From positions 1-50,187 of the forward strand of contig SKKH01000123.1 in the NCBI GenBank assembly GCA_007121555.1: DNA of 50,187 nucleotides, read 5' to 3'. The position numbers and the translations under genes were made by a program. Below are positions 18,063 to 24,820 of the stretch, one piece after another; position 1 is the stretch's first letter, and every line of letters starts with the position of its first letter. The notes beneath the pieces were generated by a model that saw only the letters and a program-made list of their open reading frames with translations, was not told where the DNA came from and searched no databases. This stretch comes from Gemmatimonadota bacterium. GTDB taxonomy: Bacteria > Gemmatimonadota > Gemmatimonadetes > Longimicrobiales > Gaopeijiaceae.

Positions 18063-19321
18063 TGGAGCGGCAGATGAAGGGAACGGAGAAGGTACGCTGG
18101 CACCTCATCGCCCGCTTCGCCATCCTCACCGCCCTCCTCGGCGGCCTGCTGGCGCTTCCCGCCCTGGTGGAGGCTCAGATCGCGGTGCGAGGCAACGTGG
18201 TGCACCCGGTATCCGGGCCCGCCCTCGAGGATGGGATTGTCCTGGTGGGGGCCGATGGCCGCATCGAGGCTGTGGGACCGGCCGGGGAGGTCCAGGTCCC
18301 CGACGGGGTGGAGACCCTCCAGGCCGCGGTGGTGACGCCGGGGCTCGTGGATGCCCGCAGCGTGGTCGGGCTGGCCGGATATCTGAATCAGCCCCATGAC
18401 CAGGATCAGCTCGAGACCTCCAGCGCGATCCAGCCCGAGCTCAGGGCCATCGATGCCTACAACGCCCGGGAGGAGCTGGTGGGGTGGGTCCGGAGTCTAG
18501 GCACCACCACCCTCCACACCGGACATGGCCCCGGCAGCCTCATGAGCGGCCAGACCATGGTCGTGAAGACCCGGGGCGACAACGTGGGGGAGGCTGTGGT
18601 GGACTCGGTGACCATGGTGGCCATGACGCTGGGCCCGGAGGTGAGCCAGATGATCCCCGGGGGGCCGGGCACCCGGGCCAAGGGAATCGCCCAGCTTCGG
18701 CAGCAGTTCGTGCGGGCCCAGGAATATCAGCGGCGCGCCGGTGAGAACGGCGGGGGTGACCGGGACCTGCAGATGGAGATCCTGGGGCGGATGCTCGACG
18801 GCGAGGTGAAGGCGCTGATCACCGCCAACCGGATCAGCGAGATCATGGCCGCTCTGCGATTGGCCGAGGAATTCGGACTGGATCTGGTCCTGGACGGCGC
18901 CGCCGAGGCGTATCTGGTGACCGACGAGATCCGGGCCGCCGGGGTGCCGGTGATCGTCCATCCGACCCTGGCCCGGCACTCCGGGACGCTGGAGCACGGG
19001 ACCTATGACGCAGCGAAGCGCCTCCATGACGCGGGCCTCGAGGTCACCCTCCAGTCAGGCTTCGAGGGTTACGTGCCCAAGACCCGGGTCCTCCTGTTCG
19101 AGGCAGGGATGGCCGCCGCCTACGGCCTCTCCTTCGAGAACACCCTGGAGGCCATCACCCTTCAGGCGGCCCGGATCATCGGGCAGGATCACCGGGTGGG
19201 TTCACTGGAGCCGGGCAAGGACGGAGATCTGGTGCTCTACGACGGTGATCCCTTTGAGTACCTGACCCGGGTCTGCACCGTCATCATCGAGGGGGAGGTG
19301 GTGAGCGACGAGTGCCGGTGA
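18062..19321 (+). CDS. Amidohydrolase-like protein lacking metal ligands
   Basis: A 419-residue paralogue of the upstream enzyme with its own signal peptide (hydrophobic 17-36, cut near VEAQ). It shares the same framework (VVTPGLVDARS, GPGSLMSGQTMVVKTR, AARIIGQDHRVGSLEPGKDGDLVLYDGDP), but VDTHSH is VDARSV, HFHTHRHDD is ALITANRIS, VLHHVSEA is LVLDGAAEA, and the catalytic Asp region is LQSGFEG. All metal ligands seen in the partner are lost, so it is probably not an enzyme alone; a heteromer with the upstream protein is plausible (inference). Its ATG overlaps the upstream stop (TGATG), so translation is coupled. The protein ends VSDECR. Confidence 0.9.
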   Translation: MERQMKGTEKVRWHLIARFAILTALLGGLLALPALVEAQIAVRGNVVHPVSGPALEDGIVLVGADGRIEAVGPAGEVQVPDGVETLQAAVVTPGLVDARSVVGLAGYLNQPHDQDQLETSSAIQPELRAIDAYNAREELVGWVRSLGTTTLHTGHGPGSLMSGQTMVVKTRGDNVGEAVVDSVTMVAMTLGPEVSQMIPGGPGTRAKGIAQLRQQFVRAQEYQRRAGENGGGDRDLQMEILGRMLDGEVKALITANRISEIMAALRLAEEFGLDLVLDGAAEAYLVTDEIRAAGVPVIVHPTLARHSGTLEHGTYDAAKRLHDAGLEVTLQSGFEGYVPKTRVLLFEAGMAAAYGLSFENTLEAITLQAARIIGQDHRVGSLEPGKDGDLVLYDGDPFEYLTRVCTVIIEGEVVSDECR

Positions 19322-19408
19322 TCCACCCGGACCAGGCCAACACCACCGCGCAGGGGGGTTGCCTGGACCGCGCCCACAGTACCTATGACTTCACGGGAGG
19401 AACCCACG

Positions 19409-20233
19409 ATGAAGGTCCTCGATCACCGACTCCACTCCGATGACGGAGAGCCTGTGGCCTTCGAGCCCAGCCCCAATCAGGGGGGGGAGCTCGACCCTCG
19501 CTACCTGGTCATGCACTACACTGCCGCCAGCAGTGCCGATGGATCCATCCGGTGGCTCACGAGCCCCGACGCCAGGGCGTCGGCCCACCTGGTGATCGGT
19601 CGGGATGGATCCATCACCCAGCTCCTTCCCTTCGATCGCGTGGCCTGGCATGCTGGTCCCAGCCGCTGGGACGGGTTGGAGGGCCTGAACCGCTACTCCA
19701 TCGGCATCGAGCTGTGCAACGCGGGACGGCTCGAGCGAAAGGGGGACAAGTGGTGCGCCTGGTTCGGCACGGCCTATTCCGATGACGAGATCATGGTGGC
19801 CTCCCATCCCAGCGAGGACCACCGCTGCGGATGGCACCTCTACACTCCCGAGCAGATCGAGGCCGCCCTCGAGGCCTCGGAGGCCATCATCAGGGCCTAC
19901 GACCTCCTGGACCTGGTGGGTCACGACGACATCTCTCCAGGTCGGAAGGTGGATCCCGGGCCCGCCTTCCCCATGGACTCGTTTCGCGCCCACCTGTTCG
20001 GTCGGGACAAGGACCGACCTCCCACCTACGAAACCGCAGCGAACCTCAACATCCGCACCGGTCCGGGAACAAGCCATGAGCGTCTTTCGGCCAGTCCGCT
20101 TCCCCAGGGGACGCGCCTCGATGTGGTGGCCCAGCAAGGCGACTGGCGGCAGGTGAAGGTGCTTGGCGGGGTGGGCGGCGAGCGGGACATCCAGGGCTGG
20201 GTCCACGGGGATTTCATCCGCAGAGCCGAGTAG
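19409..20233 (+). CDS. N-acetylmuramoyl-L-alanine amidase with C-terminal SH3 domain
   Basis: A 274-residue protein. The Amidase_2 (AmpD/PGRP-like) domain spans about 20-190: zinc ligands in YLVMHYTA and GHDDISPGRKVDPG, with SAHLVIGRDGSI, VAWHAGPS and NRYSIGIELCN typical of the fold. A bacterial SH3 domain follows (AANLNIRTGPGTSHERL, then GDWRQVKV and GWVHGDFI). It cleaves the amide bond between muramic acid and the peptide stem, acting on the cell wall or on imported muropeptides. No signal peptide is visible, so cytoplasmic recycling or non-classical export is possible. ATG 19409 has GGGAGG 8 bases upstream; the ATG at 19385 does not. Confidence 0.93.
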   Translation: MKVLDHRLHSDDGEPVAFEPSPNQGGELDPRYLVMHYTAASSADGSIRWLTSPDARASAHLVIGRDGSITQLLPFDRVAWHAGPSRWDGLEGLNRYSIGIELCNAGRLERKGDKWCAWFGTAYSDDEIMVASHPSEDHRCGWHLYTPEQIEAALEASEAIIRAYDLLDLVGHDDISPGRKVDPGPAFPMDSFRAHLFGRDKDRPPTYETAANLNIRTGPGTSHERLSASPLPQGTRLDVVAQQGDWRQVKVLGGVGGERDIQGWVHGDFIRRAE

Positions 20234-20349
20234 GCAATTCGGGTGGGCTCCCCTGCCGTAACGCCACCTGCGGGCCGCGCCGCTGGAAGGTCGTGGAAGA
20301 CCTGGCGTGATCCCCGTGGCCGGGTCCTGGGGCCCTGGGCGAGGCGGTC

Positions 20350-20841
20350 GTGAGCTTCGACGAGCTGGATCGGAGGATCGCGCTCTTCATGGACCGTTGG
20401 GGGATCGTCTCCCTTCGGATCTCCCTGGGGGTGATCTTCATCTGGTTCGGAGTGCTCAAGCCCCTGGGCCACTCCCCCGCCGAACCCCTGGTGCTGGCCA
20501 CGGTAGGGTGGCTTCCTCTTCTGGGCCCCACCCAGTGGCTGGCGCTCATCGGGTGGTGGGAGGTGCTCATCGGGCTCTGTTTCCTCTTCAGGGTGACGAT
20601 CCGGCTGGCCATCGCGCTGCTTCTGCTCCAGATGGGCGGGACGTTCATGCCACTGGTGCTCCTTCCCGAGGTGGCCTTTCAGCCGGGAGGGATCCCCTGG
20701 GCCCCGACCATGGAGGGCCAGTACATCATCAAGAACCTCCTGATCCTCTCCGCGGCCCTGGTCGTGGGGGGCACGGTTCGCAGCCGATCTCGGGCCGCAG
20801 AGGCAGCCGGTTCGGGGAACCTGGATCCGACGAAGAGGTAA
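20350..20841 (+). CDS. DoxX/YkgB-like membrane protein
   Basis: A 163-residue integral membrane protein with four predicted helices: about 19-37 (LRISLGVIFIWFGVLKPLG), 61-82, 84-105 and 126-144. The placement of short helices and the conserved LGVIFIWFGVLKPLG motif recall the DoxX/DUF417 (YkgB) superfamily. Members are linked to quinone-associated or oxidative-stress functions, but no role can be assigned here. The start is GTG 20350 with only a weak upstream purine tract. It lies in a plus-strand run between the amidase and an EamA transporter, with gaps of 116 and 82 bases, so the genes may or may not be co-transcribed. Confidence 0.85.
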   Translation: MSFDELDRRIALFMDRWGIVSLRISLGVIFIWFGVLKPLGHSPAEPLVLATVGWLPLLGPTQWLALIGWWEVLIGLCFLFRVTIRLAIALLLLQMGGTFMPLVLLPEVAFQPGGIPWAPTMEGQYIIKNLLILSAALVVGGTVRSRSRAAEAAGSGNLDPTKR

Positions 20842-20854
20842 GGGGGCCCTCTTC
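20832..20854 (+). terminator. Hairpin at the end of the DoxX-like gene
   Basis: GAAGAGG (20832-20838) pairs with CCTCTTC (20848-20854) around a 9-base loop that contains the stop codon TAA. No T-run follows, so it may be a stability hairpin rather than a terminator. Confidence 0.3.
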
Positions 20855-20923
20855 AGAGAGGTCGCCCCACGCCGGAGGGCCTCCTTCCACGCATGTCCAA
20901 CCTTCGTCTTCTGAGCCTTCGCC

Positions 20924-21916
20924 GTGCCGCCTCAGGCCGTGGTTCCTACCTCCTCCCCGGAGATCCTGGCCGGCCGGGACCGGTTCACCGATGCGGGCCT
21001 CGTCGCGCTGACCCTGATCTGGGGTAGCAACTTCGTGGTGGTGAAGGGTGCCCTGGAGGTCGTGGGTCCCCTGGCCTTCAACGCACTCCGCTTTCCACTG
21101 GCCTGCGTGGTGCTCTGGGTCGCCGTGCGGCGATGGGGCACCCTCCCCCGCCCCAGGGTTCAGGACATCCCGGCCCTGGTGGCTCTGGCCCTCCTGGGCA
21201 ACGTGGCCTACCAGCTCCTCTTCATCTACGGGATCGATGGGACCCGGGCGGGAAACGCCGCGCTCCTTCTCGCCACCGTCCCGATCTGGGCCCTGCTCCT
21301 GGCGGCACTCTCCCGGGAAGGGACGCTGGACCGGACGGTCTGGGTGGGGGTGGCCCTCACCTTCGGGGGCGTGGCGGTGATGGTGATCGGGGGAACTAAG
21401 GGGGTGGGGATCGAAGGTGCGACCCTCCGGGGCGATCTCCTCATGCTCCTGGCCGCGCTCAGTTGGGCCGGGTACACGGTGGGGGCCCGGCGTCTCATCC
21501 TCAGGTACGGTGCCCTTCCGGTGACCGCGTGGACGCTGTGGGGAGGATCCCTCGTCCTCGTCCTCCTGGGGCTGCCGGAGCTGGCCGCCACCGACCTGGG
21601 GTCCCTGCCCGTGGGGGCGTGGGCGGCGGTGACCTTTGCCGGAGTCTTCGCCCTTGGGATCGCCTACCTGATCTGGTACCGGGCGGTCCACCGGCTGGGA
21701 AGCGCCCGGACCGCGGCCTTCTCCAACGCCATCCCCATCGTGGCCCTTATCGTGGCCTGGCTCGGGCTCGGTGAACGACCCACCGGGGTGCAGGTAGCCG
21801 GTGCCGGAATCATCCTGGCGGGAATCGTCCTGGCGCGGTGGGGTGCGATGTGGAAGCAGGGCCGGGAGCGGCGCCAGGCACTCCAGGAGCCGGAGCCCCC
21901 GGGGTCTCTTCCTTGA
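20924..21916 (+). CDS. EamA-family (DMT) transporter
   Basis: A 330-residue membrane protein with about ten hydrophobic helices in two homologous EamA halves. The first half has LTLIWGSNFVVVKGAL and an early NALRFPLACVVL; the second has ALSWAGYTVGARRLILRYGA and ends with SNAIPIVALIVAWLGLGERPTG, a standard EamA second-half signature. Members export metabolites or amino acids, but specificity is not readable. The start is GTG 20924; a second GTG at 20939 is possible. The C-terminal tail after the last helix is charged (KQGRERRQALQEPEPPG). It converges on the NHL-repeat gene across a 64-base gap. Confidence 0.93.
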   Translation: MPPQAVVPTSSPEILAGRDRFTDAGLVALTLIWGSNFVVVKGALEVVGPLAFNALRFPLACVVLWVAVRRWGTLPRPRVQDIPALVALALLGNVAYQLLFIYGIDGTRAGNAALLLATVPIWALLLAALSREGTLDRTVWVGVALTFGGVAVMVIGGTKGVGIEGATLRGDLLMLLAALSWAGYTVGARRLILRYGALPVTAWTLWGGSLVLVLLGLPELAATDLGSLPVGAWAAVTFAGVFALGIAYLIWYRAVHRLGSARTAAFSNAIPIVALIVAWLGLGERPTGVQVAGAGIILAGIVLARWGAMWKQGRERRQALQEPEPPGSLP

Positions 21917-21923
21917 GCGAAGA

Positions 21924-21947
21924 CACCCCGGGGGGAGGGTCGGGGTG
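21924..21947. terminator. Hairpin between EamA and NHL genes
   Basis: CACCCCG (21924-21930) pairs with CGGGGTG (21941-21947) over a 10-base loop, between two convergent genes. It is a plausible terminator in either direction, but no T-run is present. Confidence 0.4.
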
Positions 21948-21957
21948 GCCCCCCTGC

Positions 21958-21973
21958 TTCTTCAACAGCCTTC
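21958..21973 (-). repeat. Short 3' intergenic repeat, copy 1
   Basis: The 16-base string TTCTTCAACAGCCTTC (plus strand) recurs exactly at 24805-24820. Here it lies just after the NHL gene stop and is followed on the minus strand by a GC-rich hairpin, as in copy 2. Confidence 0.5.
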
Positions 21974-21980
21974 CAAGGGG

Positions 21981-23273
21981 TCACCGCAGCTCGACCACCC
22001 TGGCGTTCAGGTACTCCGCCAGGACGAAGACTCCGGGGCGGGGGCTCACGAGGCCGGTGCGGAATCGGAGCGGCGTCTCCCTGGCGGGAGACCCGCCCGG
22101 AGCAACCCCGGAGCTTCCATCGCCCGCCAAGGTCATCAGGGTGCCGTCCGGGCGGATCTCCCGCAGGCGGTTGTTGTTCGTGTCTCCCACGACGATCCGG
22201 CCGGTGGCTTCGACGGCCAGCGTATGTGGGGCGGCCAGGAGGGCCTCCACCGCCGGCCCGCCATCGCCACCGAACCCTCGCTCTCCGGTTCCGGCAATGG
22301 TGCGGATGGTCCCGTCACGTGCGATGGCCCGGATCCGGTCGTTGCTGGTGTCCGCGATCAGGATCTCTCCGGCCTGTCCCCAGCGGGCGGTGTAGGGAAC
22401 GGCAAGCTGGGCGTCTTCAGCGGGTCCGCCATCGCCGGAGAATCCTCGTACCCCCGTGCCGGCAACGGGTTGGAGATTCCCGTGCCGGTCGATGGTGAGC
22501 ACCCGGTGGTTGAAGGTGTCGGAGATGAGGACCCGTCCGTCGGCCGAGACGTCCACACCGAAGGGGAAGGAGAGCTGGGCCTCGGTGGCGGGTCCCCCCG
22601 TCCCGGCCGAGCCCGGGGTCCCCGTTCCCGCCACCGTCCGGATGACACCACTTCGATCGATCACCCGGATCCGGTGGTTGTAGGTATCGGCGATGAAGAC
22701 GTCGCCCCGGGGTGAGACGGCCACATCGAAGGGGAAGAAGAACTCGGCCTCCAGGGCGGGCCCGCCCTCGCCCGCCGAACCGATCACTCCGGTCCCCGCG
22801 ATGGTCCGGATCAGTCCACCGCGGTCAACCTCGACGATCCTGTTGTTGTAGGTGTCTGCGATGACCAGGATTCCGTTGGGGCGCGCATCGACGCCCTCCA
22901 CCGCGCTTAGCTGGGCCTCGGTGGCTGGAATTCCCTCCTCTGTGCTGCTCCCGCCCCCTGCCACCACGTGCAGGCTGAGGGGTCGGTCCGATTGCGGCCC
23001 GGCGGGCGTGTGGGCCCGGTTGAGGTCCGCCCCGATTTCCGGGGCCGTCGGGGGCGCGTCCTGACAGGCCGCGACCAGGAGGACGACCAGTGAGGTGAGG
23101 AGAGTCCGAGCTCGCTTTCGAGCTGCGCGCTGGACCGTTCCAACAGGACCCCAAACTCGAACGCGGGATGAACCTCGCTGGAGTCGCGGGCCGGGGGGTG
23201 GGACTTCGACAGGTTCATCGTCCGGACGTGGGCGGTTCTGAGTCACTTTGGAAAGCTCGGGCAGGAAGGTCAC
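21981..23273 (-). CDS. NHL-repeat beta-propeller protein, membrane-anchored
   Basis: A 430-residue protein. After a polar N-terminal stretch of about 55 residues comes a hydrophobic segment (TLLTSLVVLLVAAC) that could be a lipoprotein signal or an anchor, then six tandem repeats of about 56 residues. Each repeat carries AGTG, GDGGPA, AQL, a beta-strand block, IADTxNxRIR and DGxIRT, the NHL pattern of a six-bladed propeller. Such proteins bind ligands or partners at the cell surface. The frame is open to 23462, but GTG 23273 has AAGGAG 6 bases upstream and a promoter-like pair precedes it. The N-terminus is longer than usual for a lipoprotein signal. Confidence 0.85.
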   Translation of the reverse strand: MTFLPELSKVTQNRPRPDDEPVEVPPPGPRLQRGSSRVRVWGPVGTVQRAARKRARTLLTSLVVLLVAACQDAPPTAPEIGADLNRAHTPAGPQSDRPLSLHVVAGGGSSTEEGIPATEAQLSAVEGVDARPNGILVIADTYNNRIVEVDRGGLIRTIAGTGVIGSAGEGGPALEAEFFFPFDVAVSPRGDVFIADTYNHRIRVIDRSGVIRTVAGTGTPGSAGTGGPATEAQLSFPFGVDVSADGRVLISDTFNHRVLTIDRHGNLQPVAGTGVRGFSGDGGPAEDAQLAVPYTARWGQAGEILIADTSNDRIRAIARDGTIRTIAGTGERGFGGDGGPAVEALLAAPHTLAVEATGRIVVGDTNNNRLREIRPDGTLMTLAGDGSSGVAPGGSPARETPLRFRTGLVSPRPGVFVLAEYLNARVVELR

Positions 23274-23344
23274 CGGGGACTCCTTCACAGGGATGGGTTC
23301 ACGCGTCTGCTCGCTGGCGACAACAACGAGCCGGGAATCCCCCA

Positions 23345-23372
23345 ATGATATCAGTAAGCCGTTATCATGCAA
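23345..23372 (-). promoter_or_regulatory. Sigma-70-like promoter of the NHL gene
   Basis: On the minus strand TTGCAT (23372-23367) is followed after 16 bases by TATCAT (23350-23345), a close match to -35/-10 boxes. A start near 23337 would give a leader of about 65 bases to GTG 23273. It lies in a locally AT-rich patch of the gap after the alanine racemase gene. Confidence 0.45.
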
Positions 23373-23427
23373 GAGTCCGCAGCGTATCCAGGAAGTGACG
23401 AAGAGGTCATACTGCGAACCTCGTCGC

Positions 23428-24705
23428 TCAGCCCGTCCGTGCCTCCGCAGGATCGGCCCCATCCCACTCCCGCCCGGGGAGTCCTGGACTCAGGTGCATG
23501 AGGATGTCGTAGACCGATCGACTGGCCTGCTCCGCCAGCTCGTTCGGGTGGATGTCTGGATGGTCCGGACCCATGAGCGTCGCGATCTCACCCTGGCGTA
23601 CGGTCTGTTCCGGGCCGATCTCGACGATGCAGTGGCTGGCGCTCACCGCACCGATGACCGGGTAGGTCCGGTCACCAATCAGGACGCGGCACCCCTCCAC
23701 CGCCTGGCGGGGGTACCCGTCGGAGTGCCCGAGGGGAATCGTGGCCACCCAGGTGTGATCGGTGGCCTCGTAGCGCCGCCCGTAGCTCACCGTGTCGCCG
23801 GGGCGGATCCGCTCCACCCGAAGGACCCGGGCACGGACCCGGAGGGCTGGAGTCAGGTCGAGCACCCCGGCTTCCCGACCCCCGGAGGCCTGGGCTCCGA
23901 AGAGCATGAGACCGGGTCGGACCATATCCAGGTAGGCTTCGGGCATGAAGGTGACATGGGTGGTGGACGCGGCATGGAGCCGGCCCAGGGGGAGTCCCTC
24001 GTCCCGGGCCTCCGAAGCCAGTTCGTTGAAGCGGCGGAGCTGCTCCCGGTCGAACTCCGAGTCTTCGGTGAACCCCATGAAGGTTCCCTCCACCCTGATC
24101 CCCGGGCGCCGAATCAAGTCGGCGATCCAGGGGAGAGCCCGGTGGTACGGCATCCCCAGCCGGCTCATGCCCGTATCCAGGTACAGATGCACGGGAACGG
24201 GTCGCTGGAGCTCCTGGGAAAGATCTTCGAGCCGGTCACCGTCACCGTCGGAATAGGGCGAGAGGCGAACGTTGAGGCGGACCATCTCCCGGATTTCGGA
24301 GTCGGCGGCCCGGGTCAGCAGGAGAATGGGCTTCCGGACGCCGGCGTCCCGGAGCCGCACCGCCTCGTCCACCCGGACCACCCCGAGCCCGGCTACTTCC
24401 GGCGCCCGGTCCAGGACCACGCCCACCCGCTCGAGCCCCAGCCCGTAGCCGTTGTTCTTGATCACGGCCATGATGGGTCTTCCCTCCGTGACCCGTCCGA
24501 TCTCCCGAGCATTCCCCAGCAGGTGCGAAGGATTCACCTCGATCCAGGGATCGTACCCATCGAGGGGCGGAGCGGACCGGGTGAATCGGTCTTCGGGATC
24601 GGGGGATCCCAGCGGGATAAGCTCCGAGAGCGTCCGGGGAAGACCGGTGGCCGCCAGTCCCGCGGCGGCTGCCGAGGTGATGAACGATCGTCGTGATGGA
24701 CTCAT
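23428..24705 (-). CDS. Alanine racemase-family protein with Tat signal
   Basis: A 425-residue PLP-dependent fold III racemase. The PLP Lys is Lys83 in AVIKNNGYGLG, the catalytic Tyr lies in VSYGRRY, and the IPLGHSDGYPR block matches the family VGYADGY motif. The N-terminus MSPSRRSFITSAAAAGLAATG is a twin-arginine signal, so the folded, PLP-loaded enzyme is predicted to be exported. Cytoplasmic Alr for peptidoglycan lacks such a signal; exported members include broad-specificity racemases such as Bsr (family knowledge). It may make D-amino acids in the periplasm. It is preceded by a 114-base gap with a strong hairpin and is not tightly linked to its neighbours. Confidence 0.92.
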   Translation of the reverse strand: MSPSRRSFITSAAAAGLAATGLPRTLSELIPLGSPDPEDRFTRSAPPLDGYDPWIEVNPSHLLGNAREIGRVTEGRPIMAVIKNNGYGLGLERVGVVLDRAPEVAGLGVVRVDEAVRLRDAGVRKPILLLTRAADSEIREMVRLNVRLSPYSDGDGDRLEDLSQELQRPVPVHLYLDTGMSRLGMPYHRALPWIADLIRRPGIRVEGTFMGFTEDSEFDREQLRRFNELASEARDEGLPLGRLHAASTTHVTFMPEAYLDMVRPGLMLFGAQASGGREAGVLDLTPALRVRARVLRVERIRPGDTVSYGRRYEATDHTWVATIPLGHSDGYPRQAVEGCRVLIGDRTYPVIGAVSASHCIVEIGPEQTVRQGEIATLMGPDHPDIHPNELAEQASRSVYDILMHLSPGLPGREWDGADPAEARTG

Positions 24706-24743
24706 GGGTGGATTGCCTCCCGACGTTTATAGGCGTCGCGTGG

Positions 24744-24775
24744 GGAGCCGGCCCCCGGGAAGGGGCCGCGGCTCC
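24744..24775. terminator. Hairpin between unknown membrane gene and alanine racemase
   Basis: GGAGCC (24744-24749) plus GGCCCC (24750-24755) pair with GGGGCC (24762-24767) and GGCTCC (24770-24775), with a two-base bulge and a 6-base loop. It follows the 3' repeat of the upstream minus-strand gene and may terminate it. No T-run is seen. Confidence 0.45.
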
Positions 24776-24804
24776 GAACTGGATGGTCGTGGTTCCTGCT
24801 CCTG

Positions 24805-24820
24805 TTCTTCAACAGCCTTC
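24805..24820 (-). repeat. Short 3' intergenic repeat, copy 2
   Basis: The same 16-base string as at 21958-21973, again placed directly after a minus-strand gene stop (its last base is part of the stop codon) and upstream of a GC-rich hairpin. Confidence 0.5.

Noticed and set aside
23274-23462. Earlier ATG start (23462) for the NHL gene
   Set aside because: It would overlap the alanine racemase gene, lacks a ribosome site and crosses a promoter-like element; GTG 23273 has AAGGAG.
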